This document shows, in pieces, positions 1 through 7,411 of a stretch of DNA of 16,591 bases. The notes below the pieces were generated by a model. That model did not search any database and was not told the origin of the DNA. It worked only from the letters and a program-made list of their open reading frames with translations. Position numbers and translations under genes: made by a program. Within the stretch, counting starts at the first letter, position 1. Each line of letters opens with the position of its first letter. Origin of the DNA: an uncultured Oscillospiraceae bacterium (lineage in GTDB: Bacteria; Bacillota; Clostridia; Oscillospirales; Oscillospiraceae). The stretch covers positions 1-16,591 of the forward strand of contig CAAEKI010000126.1 in assembly GCA_900756495.1 (NCBI GenBank), given 5' to 3'.

Positions 1-82
1 CGTCTTCCTGGCCAGCGACGCCTCCAACTATATCAACGGCTGGACCATCAACGTGGACGGCGGCTTTACGACCACGCTGTAA
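1..82 (+). CDS. Short-chain dehydrogenase/reductase (SDR), C-terminal end only
   Basis: This is the last 26 codons of a gene that starts before the window; the reading frame begins at base 2 and ends at TAA 80-82. The peptide contains LASDASNYINGWTINVDGG, the usual C-terminal signature of classical FabG-like SDR enzymes (a hydrophobic stretch, SDxSxYxxG, then NVDGG). Such enzymes are NAD(P)-dependent oxidoreductases, often acting on sugars, polyols or keto-acids. The next gene, a zinc dehydrogenase, starts 13 bases after the stop and has its ribosome site in the gap, so the two are probably one operon. The substrate cannot be told from this fragment. Confidence 0.85.
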   Translation, partial: VFLASDASNYINGWTINVDGGFTTTL

Positions 83-95
83 GGGGGCCTTTGCC

Positions 96-1154
96 ATGAA
101 AAAAACCATCTGCGCTGTAAAGATCGGCAATATGAAGGCCAGGGACGAGGCTGAACGCGGCGTGGTCAAAACGCTGGAGATGCCGGATCTGCCGGTGGGT
201 CCCCATGACGTGAAGATCCGCGTGGCCTACTGCGCCATCTGCGGATCTGACCCCCACCTGGTAGGCGGCATTTTCCCGCAGCGGGTGGTGCCCTTTGGCC
301 TGGGCCACGAGGTATCCGGCGTCGTTGAGGAGCTGGGCAGCGAAGCCACCGTGAAGGGCCTGAAGGTGGGCGACCATGTGGCAGGCAATTTCCTCCGGGC
401 CTGCGGCGCTTGCTATTACTGCAGCAACGGTCAGCCGCAGTTCTGCCAGCATGCCAAGGACGAGGCCGATTCTCCCGGCATGTCCGAGTACGTGGTATGG
501 GACGAGAGCCAGGTGTGGAAGCTGCCGGACAGCGTCAGCCTGGCGGAGGGCTGCATTCTGGAGCCCGTGTCCATCGCCACCCGCATTGTAGACAAGGCAG
601 ACATGAAGGTGGGCAGCCGGGTGGCCATTCAGGGCGGCGGCCCTATCGGGCTGCTGACCCTCCAGATGATGAAGATGCACGGCGCCACCTCTCTCACGCT
701 GATCGAGCCCATCAGGGAGCGGCGCGACCTGGCTGTCTCCTTCGGCGCCGACCATGTCATCGACCCTGGCAGCCAGGACGTCATCGCCGAGTGCAGCAAG
801 ATCACCGCCGGCCTGGGCTTCGACGTGGTGGTGGAGGCCTCCGGTTTCGCCCCTGCCGCCACCATCCCCTGTGAGATCGCCGCCTGCGGCGGCAAGGTTC
901 TCTACATCGCCATGTTCCCCGACGACTATGAGATGCCCCTCAATCTGTACCAGAAGTGCTATAAGAAGGAGCTCACCATCACCGGTACCCTGGTGGCGCC
1001 TTACGCCTTTCCGCGGGCTGTCCAGGTGCTTCCCCGCCTGAACCTGAAGCCCTTCATCCAGCACGTATACACCATTGACCAGCCCGAGGAGGCTTTCGCC
1101 GCCCACCTGTCCGGCAAGTACCCCAAGGTCCTGATCAAGTGTAATAACCTTTAA
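96..1154 (+). CDS. Zinc-dependent medium-chain alcohol/polyol dehydrogenase
   Basis: A 352-residue member of the medium-chain dehydrogenase (MDR) family, which oxidises a secondary alcohol or polyol with NAD(P) in the cytoplasm. The catalytic-zinc motifs are present: Cys49 in CGSD, GHE with His71-Glu72, and Glu156 in EPVS. The structural-zinc lobe has Cys103, Cys106, Cys109 and Cys117 (CGACYYC...C). The Rossmann nucleotide site is GGGPIG at residues 180-185. Length and motif order match sorbitol/threonine/L-iditol dehydrogenase relatives. The start is set by a GGGGG-rich ribosome site just upstream. It sits between an SDR gene and split transketolase genes, so it probably feeds a ketose or related intermediate into pentose metabolism. 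The exact substrate is unknown. Confidence 0.93.
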   Translation: MKKTICAVKIGNMKARDEAERGVVKTLEMPDLPVGPHDVKIRVAYCAICGSDPHLVGGIFPQRVVPFGLGHEVSGVVEELGSEATVKGLKVGDHVAGNFLRACGACYYCSNGQPQFCQHAKDEADSPGMSEYVVWDESQVWKLPDSVSLAEGCILEPVSIATRIVDKADMKVGSRVAIQGGGPIGLLTLQMMKMHGATSLTLIEPIRERRDLAVSFGADHVIDPGSQDVIAECSKITAGLGFDVVVEASGFAPAATIPCEIAACGGKVLYIAMFPDDYEMPLNLYQKCYKKELTITGTLVAPYAFPRAVQVLPRLNLKPFIQHVYTIDQPEEAFAAHLSGKYPKVLIKCNNL

Positions 1155-1175
1155 ATAAAGGAGCGATGAGACGAA

Positions 1176-2054
1176 ATGAGCAGCAATGTTGACATGACGC
1201 TGGTCAACCAGCTCGAGGACAAGTCCTACAAAATCCGCAAGGACCTGCTGAACTTTGTGTACCACATCGGCATGGGCCACTTGGGCGGCGAGCTCTCCAT
1301 CGTGGAGATGGCAGTGGCGCTGTACTACAAGTACATGAACTACGATCCCAAGAACCCCAAGTGGGAGGACCGTGACCGCCTGGTGCTGAGCAAGGGCCAC
1401 TGCGGCGAGACCCTGTACTGCATCTACTCCGACCTGGGCATGTACACCATGGACTACATGATCGAGCACTTCGAGTCTCTGGATACCGCCGTGTTCGGCC
1501 AGCACCCCAACCGCAAGTACATCCCCGCCATCGAGGTCTCCTGCGGCTCTCTGGGCCACGGCCTCCCCATCGCTGTGGGTCTGGCGCTGGGCGCCCGGAT
1601 GCAGAAGGCCAACTGGCGCACCTTCGTCATCGTGGGTGACGGCGAGCTCCAGGAGGGCACCAACTGGGAGGCCATCATGGCCGCCGCTCAGTTCCAGCTG
1701 GGCAACCTGGTGTGCATTGTGGACAAGAACCGCCTGCAGATGTCCGGCTTCACCGCCGATACCATGAACATCGACCCCCTGGACGAGAAGTTCAAGGCCT
1801 TCGGCTGGGACGTGATGCAGATGCAGGGCAACGATATGGAGGACGTGGTGCGCACCTTCGACAAACTGCCCCCCTCCACCATTGAGAAGCGCAAACCCCT
1901 GGCCATTATCGCCCACACCACCAAGGGCTGTGGAGTAGACTTCATGGAAAACACCTGGAAGTGGCACGGCGGCGGCATCGCCAAGCCCCAGCTGGAAGAG
2001 GCCCTGGCTTCCGTCGATAAGAAGTACCAGGAAATTCTTGCAAAGAGAAAGTGA
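1176..2054 (+). CDS. Transketolase, N-terminal (thiamine diphosphate-binding) subunit
   Basis: A 292-residue half-transketolase. It has the pyrophosphate-binding part of the thiamine diphosphate site: GDGE at 154-157 followed, with the usual spacing, by Asn185 in DKNR. SKGH (72-75) and GSLGHGL (124-130) are further transketolase signatures, and HIGMGHLGGELS (30-41) is the typical start. The AAGGAG ribosome site upstream supports this ATG. The C-terminal half is encoded 11 bases after its stop, so the two peptides should form one enzyme. Transketolases move a two-carbon ketol unit between sugar phosphates. Split forms occur in many Firmicutes catabolic operons, including apulose-phosphate transketolase. 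Which sugar is used here cannot be read from the sequence. Confidence 0.95.
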   Translation: MSSNVDMTLVNQLEDKSYKIRKDLLNFVYHIGMGHLGGELSIVEMAVALYYKYMNYDPKNPKWEDRDRLVLSKGHCGETLYCIYSDLGMYTMDYMIEHFESLDTAVFGQHPNRKYIPAIEVSCGSLGHGLPIAVGLALGARMQKANWRTFVIVGDGELQEGTNWEAIMAAAQFQLGNLVCIVDKNRLQMSGFTADTMNIDPLDEKFKAFGWDVMQMQGNDMEDVVRTFDKLPPSTIEKRKPLAIIAHTTKGCGVDFMENTWKWHGGGIAKPQLEEALASVDKKYQEILAKRK

Positions 2055-2065
2055 GGTAATCCGAC

Positions 2066-3034
2066 ATGGCTGTTGAAACCACATTTGATTTTGATATGAT
2101 GCTCTCCTCCGCCCGCGAGGCCTATGGCGAGGAGCTGATGGCCATCGCCGACGAGGGCATCGATTTTGCCTTTGTCTGCTCTGACAACGCCCCCGCCTCC
2201 TGCTCCGCCGGCAAGATGATGGCCAAGTACCCCGAGCGCTGCGTCAACGTGGGTATTGCCGAGCAGGACGAGGTGGGTATTTCCACCGGCCTGGCCCTCT
2301 CCGGCAAGGTGGTCTTCGCCCAGGTCTTCGGGCCCTTCCTGCCCCTGCGCGCCGCCGACCAGATTCACACCGACGCCGCCTACAACGACGTCAATGTCCG
2401 CCTCATCGGCACCCACTCCGGCGTGACCTCCGGCGGCGGCCCCACCCACAACGTGGTGGCCGACCTGGCCCTGTACCGCGCCATTCCCAACCTGACCATC
2501 TGCGTCCCCGCCGACGCCGGCCAGTGCCGCAAGATCATCCGCGCCTCCCTGACCTATCAGGGCCCCATGATCATCCGCATCAGCCGCGGCGGCGAGCCCG
2601 ACGTGTACGCCAACAACGATTACGACTTCGAGATCGGCAAGGCCATCACTGTCCGCGACGGCAATGACCTGACCTTAATCGGCTGCGGCCCCAGCGTGTA
2701 CTGGAGTCTGATGGCCTCCAAGGAGCTGGAGAAGCGCGGCATCCACGCCCGCGTCGTGGATATGCACACCATCAAGCCCTTCGACGCCGAGATGGTCATC
2801 AAGTGCGCCAAGGAGACCGGCGCCATCGTGACCGTTGAGGACCACAGCATCAACGGCGGCTTGGGCGGCGCCGTTGCCGAGGTCCTGGCCGAGGCCAACC
2901 TGCCCTGCAAGTTCAAGCGCGCCGGACTGCCCGACCGGTTTGCCGTTCTGGGTTCCCCGGAGGAGGTCTACAAGTACTATCACCTGGACGCCCCCGGCAT
3001 CGCCGATACTGCTCAGGCGCTCCTGGGTAAGTAA
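2066..3034 (+). CDS. Transketolase, C-terminal (pyrimidine-binding) subunit
   Basis: A 322-residue partner of the preceding subunit. It contains the pyrimidine-binding domain with NVGIAEQ (61-67), where Glu66 is the conserved residue that activates thiamine diphosphate. GTHSGVTSGGGPTHN (115-129) and RISRGGEPDV (171-180) are further transketolase-type segments, followed by a C-terminal domain with VEDHSINGGLGGAVAEVL. Length fits the family. The gene begins 11 bases after the N-subunit stop, with a GAGGTAAT ribosome site, and is the last gene of the operon, since a strong hairpin terminator follows 16 bases after the stop. Confidence 0.95.
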   Translation: MAVETTFDFDMMLSSAREAYGEELMAIADEGIDFAFVCSDNAPASCSAGKMMAKYPERCVNVGIAEQDEVGISTGLALSGKVVFAQVFGPFLPLRAADQIHTDAAYNDVNVRLIGTHSGVTSGGGPTHNVVADLALYRAIPNLTICVPADAGQCRKIIRASLTYQGPMIIRISRGGEPDVYANNDYDFEIGKAITVRDGNDLTLIGCGPSVYWSLMASKELEKRGIHARVVDMHTIKPFDAEMVIKCAKETGAIVTVEDHSINGGLGGAVAEVLAEANLPCKFKRAGLPDRFAVLGSPEEVYKYYHLDAPGIADTAQALLGK

Positions 3035-3050
3035 TTCCCCCGATATGATA

Positions 3051-3090
3051 GAGGACCGCCCCGGAACTGCTCCGGGGCGGTCCTCTGTTT
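3051..3090 (+). terminator. Rho-independent terminator of the transketolase operon
   Basis: A perfect 15-bp stem (GAGGACCGCCCCGGA paired with TCCGGGGCGGTCCTC), a 5-base loop (ACTGC) and a TGTTT tail. It lies between convergent genes: the transketolase operon ends at 3034 and the minus-strand URO-D gene ends at 3115, so the same hairpin may also slow transcription from the other side. On that side there is no clear T-run. Confidence 0.92.
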
Positions 3091-3114
3091 GGCGCCGGAG
3101 GATTAAGAGGGGCA

Positions 3115-4362
3115 TCAATAGACGCCGTAGGTCAGGGCGGTTTCAAACATGGCCTCCAGGTTTTCACGCTTGGCGTTCTCAATGCAGCAGTCAGTGTCCA
3201 GGATATAGCCGCCGCCGGGGGCGCAGGTATCCAGCAGGCTTTTGACTGCGTCGGCCACCTGCGCACGGGTCCCGTACTCCAGCAGGTAGACCGGGATGTT
3301 GCCGCTGAGGCAGCAGGTGCCCCCCAGGATACGCTTGGCCCGGGCCATGTCGGCCTGCTCGAAGTGGACCAGGACCTTGCCTCGGGGCAGGTCGCACAGC
3401 TGTTCCACCCGGGTATCGTAGGGCCCCTCGGTATAGAGAATGGGGGTGATATCCAGCTCGATGAGGGCGTTGAGGACCTTTTTCAGCGGGTTCCAATAGA
3501 GCTCCTCGTACTGTTGGGGGCTCATGAAACCGTCCATGCCCTTGTGCATGGGGAAGTTGATCCGGCGCACCGGCAGATCTGACTCGGTGAGACTGCGGAA
3601 CTTCTCGATCTGGAGATCGGCGAACAGGTCGCAGGCAGCGGCGATGTGCTCCGGCTGCTCAATCAGGTCTTGGAAGGTCCCCATGGTGCCCCGGTAGTAG
3701 TCGCTGAGGATGTCGAAGGGGGCCTCGGCATAGGTGCCCCACATGAGGGGCAGGCCCAGTTCCGCCTGCAGAGAGGCGAGGAGCCGGGCGTACACCATCC
3801 CCGCCTCGCCGTCGTGCCTGCCGATTTCCTTCAGCGTCTCGTAAGCCGCTAGGGCTCCGGGGGTGTAAAGTCCCTCTAAAACCCCGGTGCTCAGCACAAT
3901 GGACGGCACAAAGCGGACGCTCTCCAGCCCTTTGAGTCCCGGGAAGGCCCGGGGGATGTACTTGCGGAGCATAAAGCCGGTGAAATCCCGCAGCAGCTCC
4001 GGGTATTCATCTTCCTGGAGGTACTCGAATTCGAAGCACTGGTGGGTGGACCAGTCAGGCACCCGGGTACCCGGGCGGCCCGGCCAGTCGATCATGGTGG
4101 AACCCGCCAGCTCGTTGGATCGGCCGCTGGTCAGGGCGGGGCCGTTGAAAGCGTCAGGCTGGAAGTCCCGGCAGAAGGCGTAGATGGCCCGGGCCGCCTT
4201 GGGAAAATCGTACATAGCATCCCGGTAGGTGGTGTCCTCGGTGAGAAAAAAGGGCAGGGCGCTGGCCGCGGGTACGATTGGCACCCGGTCGGGAACCTGC
4301 TCTAGGCGGATGGCGTCGTTCACCCGCTTTAATCGGGCCTGATAGGTCTCCTGGGTTGTCAT
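3115..4362 (-). CDS. URO-D-fold protein, possible corrinoid-linked methyltransferase
   Basis: A 415-residue protein of the uroporphyrinogen decarboxylase superfamily, a TIM-barrel family that includes true heme-pathway UroD and the cobalamin-linked methyltransferases MtaA, MtbA and CmuA. Family-like segments are PMHKGMDGFMSPQQYEELYW (271-290), the strand ending ILYTEG (308-313), HFE at 333-335, LSGNIPVYLL (352-361) and the C-terminal GGGYILDTDCC (383-393). True UroD is shorter (about 350 residues) and has a different N-terminal active-site motif, so heme synthesis is unlikely. At the place where MtaA-type enzymes have His-x-Cys, this protein has Thr311-Glu312-Gly313. It belongs to a divergent subgroup whose metal ligands may be Glu312, His333 and Cys392 or Cys393; that is inference. 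AGAAGGAG lies just before the ATG. It runs opposite to the neighbouring corrinoid operon, with an IS110 scar between them. A role as substrate-specific methyltransferase for that operon is plausible but unproven. Confidence 0.82.
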   Translation of the reverse strand: MTTQETYQARLKRVNDAIRLEQVPDRVPIVPAASALPFFLTEDTTYRDAMYDFPKAARAIYAFCRDFQPDAFNGPALTSGRSNELAGSTMIDWPGRPGTRVPDWSTHQCFEFEYLQEDEYPELLRDFTGFMLRKYIPRAFPGLKGLESVRFVPSIVLSTGVLEGLYTPGALAAYETLKEIGRHDGEAGMVYARLLASLQAELGLPLMWGTYAEAPFDILSDYYRGTMGTFQDLIEQPEHIAAACDLFADLQIEKFRSLTESDLPVRRINFPMHKGMDGFMSPQQYEELYWNPLKKVLNALIELDITPILYTEGPYDTRVEQLCDLPRGKVLVHFEQADMARAKRILGGTCCLSGNIPVYLLEYGTRAQVADAVKSLLDTCAPGGGYILDTDCCIENAKRENLEAMFETALTYGVY

Positions 4363-4415
4363 GTGGCTTTCTCCTTCTGGCCGTCTGAAGCGGCCGGTTT
4401 GATCCGGTTTCTTTT

Positions 4416-4444
4416 AGTGTAGGGTGAAAGTGAGTACCGGTCCA
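4416..4444 (-). promoter_or_regulatory. Possible promoter of the minus-strand URO-D gene
   Basis: Read on the minus strand, TGGACC (4444-4439), a 17-base spacer and TACACT (4421-4416) match four of six bases of each sigma-70 box. It lies about 55 bases before the start codon. No operator was recognised. The decayed IS110 remnant begins less than 75 bases further upstream, so the native upstream control region may have been replaced. Confidence 0.4.
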
Positions 4445-4514
4445 GCGCAAATAAAAAGGTACGCAAAACCAGCCCTGTCAGCATCGGAGCTTCCAAGGCA
4501 GAACGGAAGAACGG

Positions 4515-5034
4515 ACCGGCCCAACAGCATAGTCGGTTAGAAGAACCGAGTTGTGTCATACCAACACCAATCTCAGACAGGATGGTGAGCGCACTGCTGC
4601 GGTCAACACTTGGTATCGTAGAAAGAAGCTCGATGTAGCCTTTGTATTTATCGACCATGGTATGATGCAGGTATCAACCCGCTCAATCAAGATATCAATG
4701 TGGTGAAGATGGTCCCGGACGATTCCAATGCGAGTTTTCTGTTCGGCTGTGATTTCATATCCTGCAATCGATTCGGGAATCTCCTCCGCCTTATTCTTGA
4801 GAGGATGCTGTAACGGGGGAACGCAATGCTTGGCGTCAAAATCCCCGTCGGATGTGAGGTGGTCCGTAATAGCGGTTGCGGACTTGCCAAATATATCGGA
4901 CACGATGGAATCCAGCGCCACATTGCAAACAGGAAAAGCGTTCTGAAAGAGGTTTTCTCGCTGCTTTTCATAGAGGTGAACTTGTAGTGGTAGCGTACCA
5001 GCTCACGGAGAATGCGAATATTTTTGTCCGTGAT
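4515..5034 (-). mobile_element. IS110-family transposase remnant, frameshifted and truncated
   Basis: Three pieces of one IS110-type transposase follow each other in different minus-strand frames. The first (about 5034-4957) reads GSFITDKNIRILRELVRY. The second (about 4956-4670) contains NAFPVCNVALDSIVSDIFGK and ends near HIDILIERVD. The third (4658-4515) reads VDKYKGYIELLSTIPSVD then LTILSEIGV and NRLCCWAG, which is the Transposase_20 (helix-hairpin-helix) region. The first shift sits at the T-run 4953-4956 and looks like loss of one A on the coding strand; the second lies near 4665. The N-terminal RuvC-like DEDD catalytic domain and the C-terminus after CWAG are missing, so it is not functional. 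No ends of the element were recognised. It separates the URO-D gene from the corrinoid operon. Confidence 0.85.
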
Positions 5035-5367
5035 GAAGCTACCGTTTGTCTGCCCCCCTCCATCTCTAATTGTGCCGGCAGTGAAACGGTCGGTATGGTG
5101 ATTGATATATTGATATAATACAACAGACTGTCCGGAAATGGCTCTCATTTTTTCTGAAGTTTTTGCCATTTTTTATGATAACGGCCCCCAAAGCGCACCG
5201 CCCGGCAGCCGGATACGGTACGCAGGCATCCCGGAGGGCATCGCCCTGTCTCTGCTCGCTTGCTTGTGCAGATACGATCTGGAACGCGGAATCACACCTG
5301 GATCGGGACTGCCGCGATATCCCATGTACAACAGATGAAAAAAACACCTTTTTTCGCAAATTATTTA
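5035..5367. other. Gene-free stretch between IS110 remnant and corrinoid operon
   Basis: No open frame here has recognisable homology in either strand. Short minus-strand frames exist but look like degenerate sequence; the part up to about 5120 could be further eroded IS110 coding sequence, since TDRFTAGTIRD just upstream of the recognised part loosely resembles the family. I looked for a cobalamin riboswitch, which would make sense ahead of corrinoid genes, and found no B12-box or similar conserved core. The base composition is more AT-rich near 5150-5180 and 5335-5370. Confidence 0.5.
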
Positions 5368-5396
5368 TAGTTTGGGCGATGCAGATGCTGTATACT
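5368..5396 (+). promoter_or_regulatory. Weak promoter candidate for the corrinoid methyltransferase operon
   Basis: TATACT at 5391-5396 is a good -10 box, 23 bases before the regulator's start codon at 5420. The -35 position 17 bases upstream is TAGTTT, a poor match. A weak -35 is what one expects of a promoter that needs an activator such as the AraC-type protein it precedes, but that is inference. Confidence 0.35.
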
Positions 5397-5419
5397 TTCA
5401 CATACGGGAAGGGTTTCCG

Positions 5420-6712
5420 ATGAAAAAAATTATAGATGGTGAACATACAATCAACATTCCTGAGGCGGTTAAAATAGTAGACGCCTTTTCGTATTCCTGT
5501 GGGGTTGCCTGTCAATTGATCTCTGGAGACGGTACAGTGCTTTATCATCAGCTCTCTGGTGAAAACCTCTGCCAGGAGTATCGGGCCATCGTGTCGGACA
5601 TCCCCTATTGCGAGGACTTACATATATGCGGTGCCTACCAGGCGGAACGCTTGGGCGGCCGGTATATCTATTTATGTCCCGCCGGAATGGGCTGGATTTC
5701 CGTTCCAATCCTGATTGGCGGACAGATGGCCGGCGCCCTGGTTGCCGGTCCAGTCATGATCATGGAGTTGGAGGATTATATCGCCAGCACCCCCATGCTC
5801 CAGCAGAGTATGTCCACCAAAAACTTAGAGCAGGTTACGTCTATATTACATCGCTTTCCACGGCGGAACCCTTCGGATTTAAGCTATATGTCCCTGCAGC
5901 TGCTGGCAGACGCGCTGTATATTGGCGACAGCAGCCGTACCCTGCTGGAATATCAGGAGTCCGAAGCACAGCAGCAGGATATTGGTGAATATATCCAGCA
6001 GATCAAGCTGCGGGACGCCTCCACGCGCTACCCCTTGGAGAAGGAGCGCGCCTTGATTCAGGCCATCAAAGAAGGTAATGAGGCAGAAGCCCGCCGTCTA
6101 TTGAACGAATTGCTGGGCCACATCTTTTTCTCCACAGGTGGGAACTTTTCTGTGATGCGCGCGAGGTCGCTGGAATTGATGGCGCTGCTTTCCCGCGCCG
6201 CAGCAGATGGCGGCGCGGATCTGGAACAGGTCCTCTCTTTGAACCAAGCATTTTTATCTGAAAGCGATCACCTGCGCTCTACCGACGATCTCACTGTTTG
6301 GCTGACACAAGTCATTGTCAAATATACCACGCTTGTGTTCGACAGGGCCAACATTCAGAGGAAAGATATTATCTACGCTGCCATCAATTATATGAAAAAG
6401 CATTTGAAGGACAAGGTGACGCTGGAAGATACCGCCCGCCATGTCGGCTTCTCCGCCCCGTATTTCAGCAAAATATTCAAAGATGAGCTCGGCGTCACCT
6501 TTAATACCTATCTCAGCCGTCTGCGGATAGACAACAGTAAATCCCTGTTGCTGTCTACGTCGCTCTCGGTAGGAGAAGTCTGCGCCGCGGTAGGCTACGA
6601 GGACCAAAGCTACTTCATTAAGGTATTCCGTAAATATGCCGGGGTAACGCCCGCCCGCTTCCGCAAGAAGCAGGGACGGCTTGATTCCTCTAAAGAACGT
6701 GATCCCGTCTGA
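5420..6712 (+). CDS. PocR-domain AraC-family transcriptional regulator
   Basis: A 430-residue regulator. Residues about 15-170 form a PocR-type ligand-sensing domain, with Cys27, Cys31, Cys51, Cys64, Cys70 and Cys86 and the characteristic YLCPAGMGWISVPILIGGQ (84-102) then GALVAGPVM (105-113). The middle (about 180-310) is a helical linker. Residues about 315-416 are the AraC double helix-turn-helix, containing TLEDTARHVGFSAPYFSKIF (334-353) and VGYEDQSYFIKVFRKYAGVT (391-410). PocR itself controls propanediol/cobalamin genes, and related proteins bind small organic ligands. An upstream ATG at 5372 is open in frame, but GGGAAGGG seven bases before 5420 and the domain boundary favour 5420. The corrinoid gene begins 35 bases after its stop with no room for a full promoter, so the regulator is probably co-transcribed with its targets and controls itself. 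Confidence 0.9.
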   Translation: MKKIIDGEHTINIPEAVKIVDAFSYSCGVACQLISGDGTVLYHQLSGENLCQEYRAIVSDIPYCEDLHICGAYQAERLGGRYIYLCPAGMGWISVPILIGGQMAGALVAGPVMIMELEDYIASTPMLQQSMSTKNLEQVTSILHRFPRRNPSDLSYMSLQLLADALYIGDSSRTLLEYQESEAQQQDIGEYIQQIKLRDASTRYPLEKERALIQAIKEGNEAEARRLLNELLGHIFFSTGGNFSVMRARSLELMALLSRAAADGGADLEQVLSLNQAFLSESDHLRSTDDLTVWLTQVIVKYTTLVFDRANIQRKDIIYAAINYMKKHLKDKVTLEDTARHVGFSAPYFSKIFKDELGVTFNTYLSRLRIDNSKSLLLSTSLSVGEVCAAVGYEDQSYFIKVFRKYAGVTPARFRKKQGRLDSSKERDPV

Positions 6713-6747
6713 GTGTTCGATCAGAATTTTAGAAAGGAGTAAAGATC

Positions 6748-7383
6748 ATGAGCGTATTGACTGAAATTTCCGAGGCTTTGCAGAAGGGGCGCGCCAAGCA
6801 GATCAAGGTGCTGGTTCCTCAGGCTCTGGAGGAGGGCATCCCCGCCCAGCAGATTTTGGAGGAAGGACTTCTGGCCGGCATGGGGATCATTGGCCAGAAG
6901 TTTAAAAACAACGAGGTCTTTGTGCCTGAAGTGCTGGTTGCCGCCCGCGCGATGAATACCGGCGCTGAGCTGCTGAAGCCCGCTCTGACCGATGCCGGCG
7001 TACAGACCAAGGGTAAGGTCTGCCTTGGCACGGTGAAGGGCGACCTTCACGACATTGGCAAGAACTTGGTTAGGCTGATGTTTGAGGGCAAAGGCCTGGA
7101 AGTGATTGACCTTGGGGTGGATGTAGCCCCCGAAGCATTTGCGAAAACCGCGATGGAAAACGACTGTAAGATCATCGCCTGCTCTGCCCTCCTGACCACC
7201 ACGATGCCCGCTATGGCCGAGGTGGTAACGGCGGTAAAAGATGCGGGCATTCGTAATCAGGTCAAAATCATGATTGGCGGCGCCCCTGTCACCGACCAAT
7301 TCTGTCACGAAATCGGCGCAGACGCCTATACGCCGGATGCGGCCTCTGCCGCTGAGAAGGCTATAGAACTGCTCGCAGAATAA
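6748..7383 (+). CDS. Methyltransferase cognate corrinoid protein (MtaC/MttC type)
   Basis: A 211-residue carrier of a cobalamin cofactor that shuttles methyl groups between methyltransferases. Residues 1-88 are the helical cap domain (B12-binding_2). Residues about 90-211 are the Rossmann-like B12-binding domain with the Asp-x-His-x-x-Gly motif GDLHDIG (98-104), where His101 should be the lower ligand of cobalt. CSALLTTTM (145-153) and MIGGAPVT (175-182) are the further cofactor-loop segments. The length is standard. AGAAAGGAG precedes the ATG. It is followed 28 bases later by an MtaA-type methyltransferase. Its donor cannot be deduced, because corrinoid proteins for methanol, methylamines, betaines and methoxy-aromatics look alike. 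Confidence 0.96.
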   Translation: MSVLTEISEALQKGRAKQIKVLVPQALEEGIPAQQILEEGLLAGMGIIGQKFKNNEVFVPEVLVAARAMNTGAELLKPALTDAGVQTKGKVCLGTVKGDLHDIGKNLVRLMFEGKGLEVIDLGVDVAPEAFAKTAMENDCKIIACSALLTTTMPAMAEVVTAVKDAGIRNQVKIMIGGAPVTDQFCHEIGADAYTPDAASAAEKAIELLAE

Positions 7384-7411
7384 ATAATACATAGATTGGG
7401 AGCTTTTTAAG

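Noticed and set aside
66..2084. A 672-codon open frame on the minus strand
   Set aside because: It lies wholly antisense to the dehydrogenase and transketolase genes, has low-complexity Gly/Leu/His/Val-rich composition, and shows no domain. It is a by-product of GC-rich codon use in the true genes.
3115..4362. True uroporphyrinogen decarboxylase (hemE) for heme synthesis
   Set aside because: Length, the missing N-terminal UroD motif, and absence of other heme genes argue against it.
5035..5419. Cobalamin riboswitch ahead of the corrinoid operon
   Set aside because: Looked for because of the B12-dependent genes, but no B12-box or matching core structure was seen on the plus strand.
5066..5548. 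A 160-codon minus-strand frame across the regulator start
   Set aside because: It overlaps the PocR gene start antisense, has no recognised motif, and runs into the IS110 remnant region.
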